The translations under genes and the position numbers were made by a program. The notes below the pieces were generated by a model. The model made no database searches, had not been told where the DNA came from, and saw only the letters and a list, made by a program, of their open reading frames with translations. Source: Anarhynchus alexandrinus (lineage: Eukaryota > Chordata > Aves > Charadriiformes > Charadriidae). From it: 64,000 bases of DNA. Location: the NCBI GenBank assembly GCA_008711295.1, contig VUYV01000074.1, forward strand, positions 3,390,797 to 3,454,796, written 5' to 3'. This document shows positions 12,620 through 25,300 of the stretch, piece by piece (position 1 is the first letter of the stretch; each line of letters begins with the position of its first letter).

Positions 12620-15600
12620 TGCCAGAGCTTTCTTTAGGGACAGTGTGCAGAGGCTATGTACCCAGTGGGAAAACTTTGTTTAAAATAGTTTAAGTTGTTT
12701 TTTTTTTCTTTCATGCTCAGGTGGGTTTGACTGCAGTAGCACATGGCAGGACGCAGCATGAATGGGCTTGTCACTCCAGGTTGAATCCTGATTTTTTGGG
12801 AATTATTCTGTCACTCAGCGATTGCTCAGTGTATGTTAGTGTTACAGGACCAGGCCTGTGGAGCCAACGCACAATCATGGGCTGTGGTGGGGGCTCAGAG
12901 AGCAGGGTGACAGATTCGGGGCAGCAGCTAAACATTTGCTGCAATACCTGGGCTCCCTGTGTCAGAGGGAAGGATGACCATCATCCCTGCCTGCCCTCAG
13001 GCCCCACAGAGCTCTGATGGGAGTGGGGTAATAGTTGGGTGAGAATGTAAAATCTTAGGAGTTTTCATGTGTGCATTCAAGATCCTGTATCTTTCTGAAG
13101 ACTCAGTGTCCTTCTGCGCAGGCAAGGATTGTCCCTAATCTTTGACCTTGTTGGCACATTTCAGCTGTAGGCTGTGTGCCAGTGGGCTGTTACTTTCCTA
13201 GTGTATTTGAGGCTACAGTGAGGAGGCAAATCTGATCGCGGAATGGCTTTGCTAAAGAGAAGTGAACAAAAACAGAGACAAGTGCCGAATGCAGCCCCCA
13301 AGGTTCTTTGATAGGAAATACCATAGAAAACTAAAATAATATTGGTTCTGCCTTGTCATCTTATCATTTTTCACTGTTTTTGTCTTTTTATCTAGTGTCT
13401 GCTTCTCTTCTGCTTATATCCTTCATTCCAGCCTTTCACATGCAGAATGTGTTTTGGCAGTAGGCACAGAGACTCCAATTCGACACCAGTCTCAGTCTAG
13501 CAAGGCACTTGCTGGGACTGCTGGGCTGCTTAAAGTTGAGTCTGCAAAAGTGAGTGTCTGGGGATTCAGCTGCACAAGACATGCACAGAGAAGCATCACG
13601 GGTGGATGCTCTCGTCAGTTTTCTTGACAGAAGAGAGGTGCCAAGCAATCAAAACCTTTTTACACCATGGCAAGTAATAAATCAAGGCTCTTATATTTTA
13701 AGCGGTAGGTTGTACAAAAGTCATAAAAGAAGAACAGGAGTTATGCCAGCCATGCTGGTTATTCATTATCTTCTCCATCAGTTTAGCCAGTCACAGGTAT
13801 TCAAGTTGTTCTTTCCCTCCTTTTATTTTTTTAGTAAGCATTACTTTATTTTGTAGGCAGCACAGAAATAAGAATAGGGAATGAACATAATGATGACAAA
13901 TGGTTGCTTTGGCCTTCTCTGAGAAGACTGTGATAACCTAGGTCTGGTCTTTGTGTGTTCCTTCTGCCTTGCAGTAGGAGTTCACTGAGGTGGCCCTGGA
14001 CTGGCAAACCTCCAAATTGGCGTGTGTCTGACATTGTTCAGTGGGAACACTCTGTGCAGACCCAGGCACGCTCCTCTCCTTGGCATCAGAGGAAAGAAAA
14101 CAAAAAGCCTGGTCCCCAGTTTGTTGGCTTTATCAGCACACATTATGGTTGCATTCTCCATCTTCAAAAAGCTGTTGCAACCCCAAGACCAGATCATTGG
14201 TATGATCTGGCAAATCCCTCTTTGTTTGCCAATGATAGACAACTGGCTTGCTTGGAGCTGATGAGTAATGCTTCCCTGCTGCAAGCTGGTTATAAGCCTA
14301 GAGGAACAGCTGGACATCAATAAATCATTAATTATTGTTACTCTGTCTACCTCCTTGTTCAGCTTAAGAATAGTTTTGGTGCAAAACTGATTCTGCCAGG
14401 GCCTCTGTCTGTGGGCAGCTTGATCTCCCACATGAGAGAGTTTGCAATTGGTGGTTCTGTTTTCCCTTTTCCATCTTGGACTTCAAAGCTGAGGAATGCT
14501 TTCTAAAAGAATTTCAGCAGAACTGTTTTCCATCAGAAAATGCAGATCTCAAAAAATGAAAATACTTCAAGAAGTACTACTGATTTTTGAGGAGATTTCC
14601 ACTTCAGGCAGAAAATGCATCCCAAATATGTTCTATGTCAAAGTCTTTGACATAAAGCTTCTTAATTTTCCTTGTCCAGTGTTTTTTTCAAAATGGAAAC
14701 AAACACTATAATGTCAGTGCTCAACAAAATGGAATTACCAGTTTTCAGCTTAGCTTTAGGTAGAATCAGTCAAACTGTAGTTGTAAAGATTGTTATATCA
14801 ACTTGATAACTCTGATAGTAAGGGATGAATTACAGCATTAAGCAATCTCTTACAGCTGATTTTTAATCAAGTTAGGATGTAAAAGTGCTTTTAGTCAGCC
14901 TGAACACAACTTTCCACTTCTGAGTAAAGAAGTGGAGTTGGTCTCCCAGCTCTTGCCTGGACATGTAACTACGAGGGAGTATGAGGGTACGAGTTAGTAA
15001 TGGTGAGTGATGTTGTTGGAATAGTTACTTGCTAATACTAACAACAGATTGATTCTACAATAAGTGTAATGAATGAAAGGTGGTGTGAGAAATGCTGGTT
15101 CTGACCTGTCTCCCTCTCACTTCATCCCTGGCTAAGGAAAACTTACCACCTTTGGTGCAGCAGCAATCTGAGCAACATCTCCTCAAGTCTGCAGCTCTGG
15201 GAAGGATGGATGCTTGTGTTGAAAGCGGTGCTTGTGACCATGCAGCTGAGCCCCAGTGCTGAGCTGTTTCTCTCCTTAGGTTTTCGCTTGGAGTTTCTCC
15301 TTCAAAATGCAATAGTGTAAGTTCATGATGGACTTAATCTACTTTGCAGAAGCCAAGCATGGGCACAACATCCTGAGGGGACTTCTGCTCCAGAGCAAAA
15401 GCTCTGGTCTGAGGCCAAAAACGTGGTCTGAGCCAAAAGACATCCCCCATTGTTGTAAATGTTGCTGCAATATATAGAATCTTTAAAACTTTTTACACAG
15501 GGGTGACCACTGCCCAGAAGAGAGCACACTGCTGCCCTGGGACTCTGGATGCAATCTCAAGAGGGGCTTGCATCCATGCTTAGCTAGTGGTCTGTTAGAA

Positions 15601-16245
15601 ACAGTGTGAGAGGAGAGGCTTCCACTTGCACAGGCTTTTTCCAGTGTTGGACCTGTTGGTTGGGTGGCCAACTGGGAAGTATTAAGTGGAATCTAAGCAG
15701 CTGGTACCTCTGATCTGTGTTAATGGGGGATAGCAAGAGACAAACAATTATTCCGCTCATATTAAACATTAAACATGAAAGAATTGCACTAAAATGCCCT
15801 TGGAGAAAGGAATTAATTGAGTCTTTTTGATCTGTGGGTATTTCTTCTAGAAGATTTGACCCTGACATGTGTCTGACTTGGTGCACCTAGTTATATTTTA
15901 AACAACAATAGGCATCGAATTATCCTTTTGAAAAGGAATGAACACACAGCTGGGGTTTATACAGAAACCACCATAAACCGCTGTCCTTTGAGATGCCTTG
16001 GGGAAGGGTTAGAGCAGATACCTACAACTTCTGGATTCTGCTTCCAGATGCATATGGACAGAAGGAAGAAAGTGTGAGGTTTTAAGGAAAAATCTGTAAT
16101 CCTATATTGCGGAGGTCGGGGAAGGGGGGAAGGAAAGTGATGGATTATGCTTTAGGTAATGATGGCTCCTCCAAGGCAGGTAAGTGCTGACTCATTTTAG
16201 CTGCAGGTAGACAGTGCATGAAGAGATGGCTCACCAAGCGTGGAT
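12620..16245. other. Intergenic, no gene recognised
   Basis: Non-coding. Contains nested inverted repeats at 14189-14236. The 149-codon minus-strand frame at 14431-13982 has no recognisable motif. Confidence 0.7.
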
Positions 16246-16460
16246 TTAGAATCACTGAAATATTGAAAATTTGAGGTAGAAAGAGACCTACAGAGGGTTT
16301 CTGGTCCAATTTCCAACTCAAAGTAGGGATAACTTCAAAGTTGAATCAGATTGCTCAGACACCTTCTGACTGTCTCCAAAGATGGACAACACCTACCTGA
16401 GTTCTTGCTGCAGTGTTTGCTTCTATTGTGAGGAATTTTGTCCTTGTCTAGAAACATATG
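16246..16460 (-). mobile_element. CR1 LINE fragment (minus)
   Basis: Reverse-oriented CR1 3' text on the plus strand: AGAATCACTGAAATATTG, AGGTAGAAAGAGACCTACAG, CCAACTCAAAGTAGGG and TCAGATTGCTCAGACACCTT. Truncated and diverged. Confidence 0.85.
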
Positions 16461-19400
16461 TATCCTTAGTTGTCTCTGCTTAACATAAAGATAATGGAAA
16501 GAAAGGACAACAAAAATATTTGAGGTTTTACTAAAAGGGACTGGAAACCACTCAGAAGAGAAGACTGAGTGAATGCTGGTGCTCAGGAGATATGCTTTAG
16601 CTTCAGGGCAAATAATAACCTAAGGGAAAGATGGTCCTCCCTTGTAGCTAGATCAAAAAGAGCTTAAGAAATCAAGAAAGCCAAAGTAAAATAATCGTCA
16701 AATGCTTCTCACCATTCATTGCCCTTTTTCCTCCATGAGCATTACTTACCTCCTTGCTTCCCTGTCTCTTGGTTTCCTGCTGCCTTCAAGTCAGAGAGGA
16801 GAGGTCTTGAGGAAGGACAGCAATTCCCTTCTCCACTTCAGGGCCTGCCAGGGAAGGTGATGGGCTTCCAGCTGCCTTGGACAAGCATGGTTCGCCGATC
16901 CTATGGGCTAGTGGCCAGTACATTTGCTTTGTTCATTGTAGCCTCTGTTGGGATGCAAAGAGAGTGCCAGCCACGGATTTCATTAATTCCACCATCAGTA
17001 GGTCTGAATTCATTGCCACTAATACAATGCCTTTTTCTATGTACTGTGCCAGGGGTATTTTTTTTTTTGACACCATGTGTGACCTCCTGTTATTTCCCAA
17101 CAAATGTTGGCAGGCACAACACTGCCGGCAGAGCAAAACAGCACAGTGTGTCACAAACTGCTGAGTGCATCCATGCTGAAATGAACAGCCAATTCCAGAG
17201 TGGGCTGAAAATTAAATCAGTAAGAAAGAACTACATACAAGTATTGCTCCCCTTTACTCCAGCTTTGCTGCTTCCCTTTGCACGTGTTATCTCTCCTGAC
17301 TTGGACTCAGGCAACAGCCAGAACAAGGTTATATTTTTATTTCTGTTCTATCCTTCTAAAACTTCCCCAAACTGCTGTAAAACAGGTGTTTCTGAACTAT
17401 TCCCAAGCAACTTATCAATTAATTCCTTCCTCTGGTGTTCATCCTCAGTCTTTTGCTTTTTACATGAAGGTTTGACCTGTTCAAATAATGTATTGCAAAT
17501 CATGATTATGGTAAATGTTGGTTGTTTCCATTGCTGGATAACCCACTTTTCTCACCCTCCTTTTTTCTTTGGGGTTCTTTGCCTCTCCTCCCTGTTGCTG
17601 CGTGTGCACACGTTGCTGTGGAAGAGGAGAGGAGGGTGAAGTGCTGCAGTTAGGCATAGGCAGCCTGAGTTTTTCTAGTGACAGAAGTAGTTGTGAAGGT
17701 TTTAACTGCTCAGACAGAGGACGGAGGATTGTCTAGTGTTGCAGAGCACGACTGTTGAGTGTACTGGGTTTGCTTCTTTATTAACAAATCCCCTGCATCA
17801 TGTGGTAAGGAGCAGCTGTGCCATCCTAGGAACTCCTGCCCCAGCCAACCCCAAACTCTCTGGTCATCTCTTCCCCTCTGCTGAAGCCACACACGAGGGC
17901 TGAGTCACTGCTGTCAGCCCAGGGCTCTGGCTGCTGCGACTCACACTCAGCCCAAAAGGTCTCCACCTCAGGGTGGGCAACAGTGTTCAGCCCTGTCCCT
18001 CAGGGTGGCTGACACACAAGCACATCTGAGCTCCTGTCTTCTGACAGGATTTTATTTAGCAGCTGTTTGTTACAGTGCAATTAACTTGATCCATCTTAGG
18101 ATGACCATGGTAAGACACAAGTGCTCATGGAGCAGATTCATGCTGGGACACCCTCTGCGCTCTGTCAGAGCCATGCATCTATTTCTGTGTGCTCAGTGCG
18201 GCACACTGGACTTGAGTCTGGAGACATTTTCCCCTGCCAACATGCCTTTCAAGAGGGCAAGGCAAAAAGAAATAGCTTCAATACAACCATCCTGCAAGCC
18301 TGGTTCTGCAGAGAATTGTCATTTTTTTGGCACCGAGAGCATTTTAAGCTGATGAGAAAATGCCATAGGCTGATTTACTTGGATGCTTCAGTGTTTCTTT
18401 GACTTTAGCCAGGGGAGGCCATGAGGGGGATAGAGAAAAACCAAAATATAATGCTGCACAAGGCTCGTTTGTATGCACTGGGGCTTGCAGGCACTTGCTA
18501 AACTTGTACCTGCACGTGGGCCAAGTGGAAAAGGAGGGCAGGCAAAGGGAATTTTCTTTCTAATCAGCCCTTGCAGAAGCAGATTAACTTCCACTGTCAG
18601 CAGCCCCAGTTGAGGCTGTGCAGCTTGGAAAAGTTTCTGAGAAAAGTGTGTGTGGCTACGCCTGTCTTCTCTGTAGTCATGCTATCTCGCAGAAGATTTT
18701 GACTGTTCCAGGCCCTCTGGCTGCACCCTCCTCTTCCTCCCCATGGGTGCAGGCCTATAGAGCTGGGGCCCACCAGGTGGCACTGGCGAGATGAAGTATC
18801 CTGCAAGCACGGGGAGGATAAAGCCCAAGCCATAGAAGGATGCAAATACAACCATTTCTTACTTTTTTTGTTGAGCAAGCCTTGCTTTTGCCTCCGCTAA
18901 AGTGCCCGTTCCAGAGCAAAGCCAAGGGTAAGCAGAGGCCCTGAGTGAGATGCCCCGGCACAATGCTATGTTGCTGGTGGGACTGGACACGCGTTTTCTG
19001 GTAGGAGCATCCCACCCCTATTCCATTTTCTGAAGACAGCTGGTCTGTCAGCTCTTTGTCCCTTTCAGGACTGCAGCAGGGCTCTGTAAGCTACTGGGAT
19101 GACACTAATTGCTCCTCTGGCTGAGGTGTTTTGATGGCAGAGGATGGCACAGGCAGTAACGAGGATGTGAGAATAAGCAAGTCCTGTTGGACAACACCAG
19201 CCAGCAGTAGTATTGAGTATCCCTTAGAAATGGGGAAGTGTGACCCGTTTTCCTGGCCCCAGGGCTGGCACCAAGACTTGTACATCAGAAAGCCAAAGAG
19301 ACTGTTTCAGGGACTGTTCACTGGAGAATGGTGACAGTGACTCAGTTCCTGGTGGTTGTTGCTAAAGCTGAGCATGAGCCCATGCATTTGCAGTTGTTAT

Positions 19401-21829
19401 TCTTAAAGAAAAAGCCATGTCCTTGGAGGCTTTGACTTTCAATTTGTAGTGCGTGTAGGGAATGAGATGCAACAAAAGTCATGTCCCTATTGCAATGGGG
19501 AGCCCAGCGTTACATCTCTGGAGTAGCAGCACACAGAATGGCTGCTCCTGTGGCAGCTCCCGGACCTTTGTTACAGAACAGAAACTGAGATCACAAGGGC
19601 TGACCGGTCTTGTGTTTCATCGTGCTGCTGCCTCTAATTATACTCAGACCTATTTGATTGCTTATTCCAGAAAATGAATGAGACCAGAATTTACTGTCCA
19701 CTCCTTTTCTCTGCTGTTTGTGTCATCAGCATCCAGGGACTCAAACTCAATAACACCTGCTCTCCCAGCTCTTTCATGTGTTCTGGTCACATCTTCTGGA
19801 GAACTAGTCCAAAGGTTGGGTGCTGGTAGCATCTCCTTTTCTGGCTGGTATAGCAAAAATGTCTGGAAGTGCTCCTGGTTTCTGGAGTTGTGGTATACTG
19901 CTAGTCTTCCTCCTATGAATTCTGAATTAAATTAGGACTTGCTTTACAAGAAATTTTAGCTAATACCTACCTGTGTTCACAGCTCAGTCAGTTCTTTGGG
20001 TGTAGCCCAGTAGTCTGAATAGCCTGTGATTTACTGCCACCAGTGGAATGAAACAGAATCACTTTCTCTGATTTATATCCTCTATTGTAGTTAAATATTT
20101 ACACAGTATCAAGATCTTAGTAATTCAATGGCTAACAGATAGGTAGCAAATGTTTATATACCTCTGAAATGGCCACAGGGCCATTGAGGTAATGATATTT
20201 CATTCTGATAAAAAGTCTTTTAGTAAGAAGAAACTTAAAGCTTGTTCAGCTCCATTTTGTTCTCAGGAGTAGAACTAACTCATGCTGATTTCAGTGGGTT
20301 AGTTCAATTTTTACAGATTGCAAAAATGACCCATTTATTTCAGGAAAATACTTTTGTTGAAATGAAGCAATTGTTGTGGAGGAACATGGCATCTTTCACA
20401 CAGCAGTATCGCTGATTGCTTCAGGTAAGAAAGCAAGAAAAAACGCCAGGCTAATATCAATCTTTGAAGGAAACTGAAGCTGGCAGGTTTAAACAATGCC
20501 TACCAGTATTAAATCAGGACTTCTCCATTCACTTGCAGAAAGTTATCATTAAATATTTCACGAACCATAGGTAATCAAAATTAGCCCTGTTTCCTGAAGC
20601 AAGAAGGGATCCTGTCATCCTACTTGTTCTGTTTAATTCTATGTCCAAGTGAGGGAACTGGAATTCAAAGTAGGTGCAACAGTTATAACTAAGTGTGAAT
20701 ACTGCTGAGCTGAATTTTTGTTTTACAGTAATATTCAGAGCTTGTAACCCAGGTCAGCTCAGTTACACTCTTGACAGGTTAGGATATAGTGTAGGCCTGC
20801 CCAGGACTGTGTATTTTTTAGAAAGGTGAGCTACTTGTGTCTTGGAATTGTGTGGTTTTAAAATCAAAAGATATGTCAACTTTTCTTAAAACCCAAATCT
20901 GCATAGAAGCTTTCTGTCTACATAGATTTTCCTTTTTTGCTTTTTTTTTTTTTTCTCCCATTGTTTGAAATTGCCAGATAATTTTGTGCTGCTGGATTTC
21001 AAATGGGGCTAGATGGACAAAGAATAAGAGAGCAGTGGCAAGGTAGTTATTATTATTTTCTGTCTCTTACTGAAAATCATTTTAGTAGCTGTCTGTCACG
21101 TAATTCCAGAGTGAATGCTGGGGAAAAAACAGAGAAACACTATATGTATTTTGGGTCCCGCTTATGGTAGTGTAACTTGGAAAAATTTTTTAGAAAAGGG
21201 GGAGTCTATTTTGGATCCTAGTCAGACATCAGAACAGAATTCACTACAGAGTGGTTAAGATTTTGAATTTGATTTCCAATATAAGGGATCCCATATTCCT
21301 ATCTGGTTAGTCTACATAATCCTATAATATAAAAAGATTAATGATTATTTTAATTCTCTAACAAATGCTTCTGTAGTATCAAGCTTAATGGCTAATTTCT
21401 CACAGGTCGCAGGGTTTCTCCCTCCTAGCTGAGAGGCAGTTGACAGCCTCTTCCGTCTGTATCTGGAATAAACTGTAGTTCACAACACCGGTAAGGGCAG
21501 CTTTACAGATGACACTTTGTCTACATGCAGTACTATGTAGTAGAATACTTGGCCATGCATGCAGCCTCTGGAATGAGCCTGCCTGTTACCCAGCTACCTC
21601 ACAGCCTGGGCAGAGGAGCCGAGCAATGTTTGCACGTGTAAACAGTTGTCAGTTATGTTTACTGAGGATGCAGCGCTGTGCACACAGTATTTCTCTCTGG
21701 TTCCTTAACCCCAGTCATGTCATCAGGCAAAGATTACCTCGAGATTAAAGAAAGGTCATTCTTCTGACCAAAGGCCATCATGTATGACAGGGTCCTTCGA
21801 GCACTGGTAGCTGCTGATAAAGGGACAGG
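16461..21829. other. Intergenic; includes one unusually long unexplained frame
   Basis: No recognised gene. A 306-codon plus-strand frame (16719-17639) is rich in Phe, Ser, Leu, Cys and Pro and includes a poly-T run read as Phe, so it looks like an accidental frame in pyrimidine-rich DNA. Confidence 0.65.
20935..20958. repeat. Poly(T) tract
   Basis: Fourteen consecutive T (20941-20954) with T-rich flanks. Confidence 0.85.
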
Positions 21830-22140
21830 GGTGTCCCTCCCACCTGAGCTCGTGTGGATTGCGCAACGTCTGGGCCTGAGACTGCGGGAATTTCTCTCCG
21901 GTGGGGGACGCTTGCTTGCTGGCCCCGATGCTCTCGCCCCTCCGCCCCCGCGCTGGGTGGAGGAGCCGGGGCCCCGCGGCGGAGGGAGCGGCGCGGCCGT
22001 TTCAGCACCCTGGCCAGTGCCGCCGCAGCGCGGGCCACGGGGAGGGGGCTGCGGGCCAGTGCTCGCCGGCTCGGGGAGGGGGGGTGGGGCATGGCTGGTC
22101 TGCTCGCTTGGCTCCCAGACTGCACGGCTGTGGGATGAAA
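21830..22140. promoter_or_regulatory. Isolated CpG island
   Basis: GC- and CpG-dense block in otherwise AT-rich DNA, about 6 kb beyond the 3' end of GMNC. It contains a G-quadruplex-type run (22073-22089). Open frames of 79-203 codons cross it on both strands and are explained by low stop density. No ORF resembles a known protein. It is a possible promoter of a non-coding transcript or an enhancer-type CpG island. Confidence 0.65.
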
Positions 22141-22185
22141 ACACCCTCGACTTCCACCGTTTCATTTCACCGTTGTGCCTCAGTC

Positions 22186-22335
22186 GCACAAGTGGGATTC
22201 AACTGCCCTCGGTTGCACATCTGGCTGTGCAACTGCACCGCTGGGGCTCTGGTGGCACAGCTGGGACACTGGCTGCACGCGTGGGCTCTCAAATGTGCTG
22301 CCAGACCCTCAATCTGCACAGCTGGAGGCTAGGAT
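22186..22335 (+). repeat. Degenerate 20-bp tandem array headed by GCACNNSTGG
   Basis: GCAC-NN-(C/G)TGG recurs starting at 22186, 22215, 22235, 22255, 22275 and 22316. The central steps are exactly 20 bp and the last is 41 bp (two units with one extra base). Three copies contain a CANNTG E-box (CAAGTG, CATCTG, CAGCTG twice) and one has CACGCGTG. It lies directly downstream of the CpG island. Confidence 0.75.
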
Positions 22336-22345
22336 TGCTGGCCTG

Positions 22346-25300
22346 CATTCCAGCTCATCTAATGACTTATTTTGTGCCCCTGAAAGTGTAATATAGCCCC
22401 CATACTCCCAATTCCTGACCTCTTCTGCAATCATTAACGGGGAATAATGTGGAAGATGTTATACATGCAAACATTGCTTAGTAAATGAATATTTAGAGAG
22501 TGTTCTTTGACTAATAACAGCCTCTGAGACAGTTGTTGGGAGTTTCAGCTAACCATACCAGTATTACAGCTACAGTTTGTGAGTGGGATTTTTGAATAAA
22601 TCAGGGAAAATAGGGAGCTTGGATCTCCATGCCCCTACTGATCTTTATAATCTGTTGCTTGTGCACCATTATTATACTGATTTCCTTGGGCTGCACTGCG
22701 TGTAAATATTTAGCCTTGAAATAATTCAATGGTGCATGATTAATGAAGCAGAGGCATAACTGGAGAGATGGCATTTTAGGTGAATCACAGCTTATTCCAC
22801 AAATTATTTATAGACTGCTCTCTCTTTATGATGGGATGTCAGCTACCTGGCAACAAGCCAGAGGGTTTGTGAATCATCTAATAGACTTATTACGGCTTCT
22901 AGAGGAGGGCAAAAGAGATTAAGGAAGGCTCACTTTGTATCTTTTCATAAGCAACAAACTCACTCACATTCCTATGAGAAATAGATCTCTCTGGTCCCAG
23001 CTGGTGCATGGTTACTTATAAACCTGCCCATGATCAGAAAGGGAAGTTAATAAGTAACACAGCATTACTTTTGGTGTCAAGTATAGCTGAGTTAAACAGA
23101 GGTTTTAATTTGTTTACTCATGCTTTTCTCTCTCATCTTCTGTCTCTTTATATGACACCTTAGTGCCATTTTACAATTCATCATTTCGCAGCCAAAATCA
23201 GGAGTACCCAGAGTACTATGATGATTCAGGTTGCCCTGGATCAGGATGTTCAGCGGCCTAAGAAAGAAGGTATGATTCTATTAAGTGAGAGCACCTGATG
23301 CTGCAAAAACAACAGGAAAAAAAGCATAATACTTCCCTCTGTCCTAGTCATTTTGTAGCATGGAATCTATTTCTGGCTTAAAACAATAACAGATCACTGC
23401 AATATGCTGTGCAAGCCCAGACTGAAATGTGGCTGTTACATCTTTACCTCTGTTTTATTATGATCACAAATTGCACCTCCTTGCGTGGCCACTTGTGCTT
23501 GCAGGAAATGAGGATCTCTTTCAGCCCTCTAGAGAGGTGTGTAGGTGCCATGTGTGGTGCTGTGCACTGTGAGCAACAGCTGCATCATTTAATAGATGCT
23601 GAAGTGGGCAGGAAGAATTGCACCAATTAGATGTTAAGTTTTATTAGACATAACTTAATGACACTGGTAAAATTGACACTTACATATAATCATGGCCTTT
23701 TTCAATCACGAACATCAGCATATTAAGTGTTAAATTAACTTCCATTTCTATTGGCATACTTTTCTAAAAACAGATGATTTTAAAGTGTGCAGCTGCACGT
23801 TACATTCACATAATATAGCAAACAAACGTCAAATAAAAAAATAAAACAAATGTTAATACAAAATGGATATTTACAGAGAATGAAGTTCACCACTACCCAA
23901 AGAACCTCCCAGGGTCCCTGGGCCATTCAAGTCATACTTCCCCATTTTGGAGGTATATGTGCCTGGTACTGGCCCTTGGCAAGAGGGAACTTCTCACACA
24001 GTTTGCAGCAGCAAGAATCATGTTTTCTTGTTAAATTGCCATGAACTGGCCCAGTGGCGGATTCCTTAGAAACCAAGGCACAGAAATGAAGCGTAATACC
24101 AGAGGCAGTATCAGAACCCAGAACTTCTGCCTCCTGCTCCTCTATTCCAGCTGCCTGATTTGTTTTTGAAGTTACAAGTACAGTACCAAGCTGAAACTCT
24201 TCATCTCTACTATCTCCTGGCTACATAGTTGTGATGGCTGTGCAAAGAACTGGGGTTTGTTTCTACATTTTGCCTTCATTCCTACTGATACCTAGCTACC
24301 TCTGTGACATAGGAATGTATCACAGGCTTCCCTGGGCTTTACCTCACATTTTCCAAGAGTAGTGGGGTGGCTCTGGATCTGTTTCACCCACTGGGAATGG
24401 ATACAAAAAGACAAACAGGCAGCATCAGTCACAAACCAGGACTGAAACCCCATCTCAAACCCTGGTCCAGGATTTGTACAGGCAAGATCTTCTCTCTCAT
24501 GTCTTTGCAGACCTGTAAGGCAAACTGGACAGTAACTAAAAGCAAATAAGCATTTCTAGGATTATATTTCATGAAGAAAAAGATTGTTTGATAGGCTCTG
24601 TTTCTATGGCTGATTTTTACAAGTTCAAGCTAGGGTGCATCTAGGCTGTGCAACTATGCAGTGAGGAGCTAGATTCAGCCTCGCTGGTACCAAGTTAGTA
24701 GCAGTGTTGCTGCTCCAGCCCCAGCCTGCACCTAAGGTCATGAGCTCTACCAAGAGGTAAAAGCAAGATGGAAGCAGCACCACATTAATGCAGCTTTACT
24801 GCTTTTGGGCCCGAGGAAGTCATGTGGACACAGCAGGTCAAATCAGCACCAGCCTAGTGCTTTTCCTTCATATTCCAGCATTTGGCAGTAATCTGCCAAA
24901 AGATGTCTTCAGTCTATTACTCATCATCTATTATACCTGCGTGAATGTAGGTCTTTCAGAGGAATCGTGTGGTTTACAGGTGAGTAACCTATTTGAGGCT
25001 AAGTAAAGGCTTTCTTGGGGCAATAGGAGCAAAGTTTGACCAAAGGAACAGTTTGGTCACTGAGACTTACCCTCAATGAATCCACTGAATTTTGTGGGGC
25101 TTCTATTATTGTATAGAAAACCAAAAAAAGCAGAAGAGTCTCAGTCCGCACCTTGGGGCTGACTTAGGGTTGGTGTTAGACACAGAAAGAGTAGCTTGTT
25201 TCTATCATTCTTCATAACTCAGGAAATGCTTGTTCTAATGATGCTGCCAGGGAGAAATATATCATCCTTAGTTATTTGCTAAAATGCTTTGGACATTTTT

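Noticed and set aside
13982..14431. 149-codon minus-strand frame
   Set aside because: No domain, no splice or promoter context, and overlaps other equally open frames.
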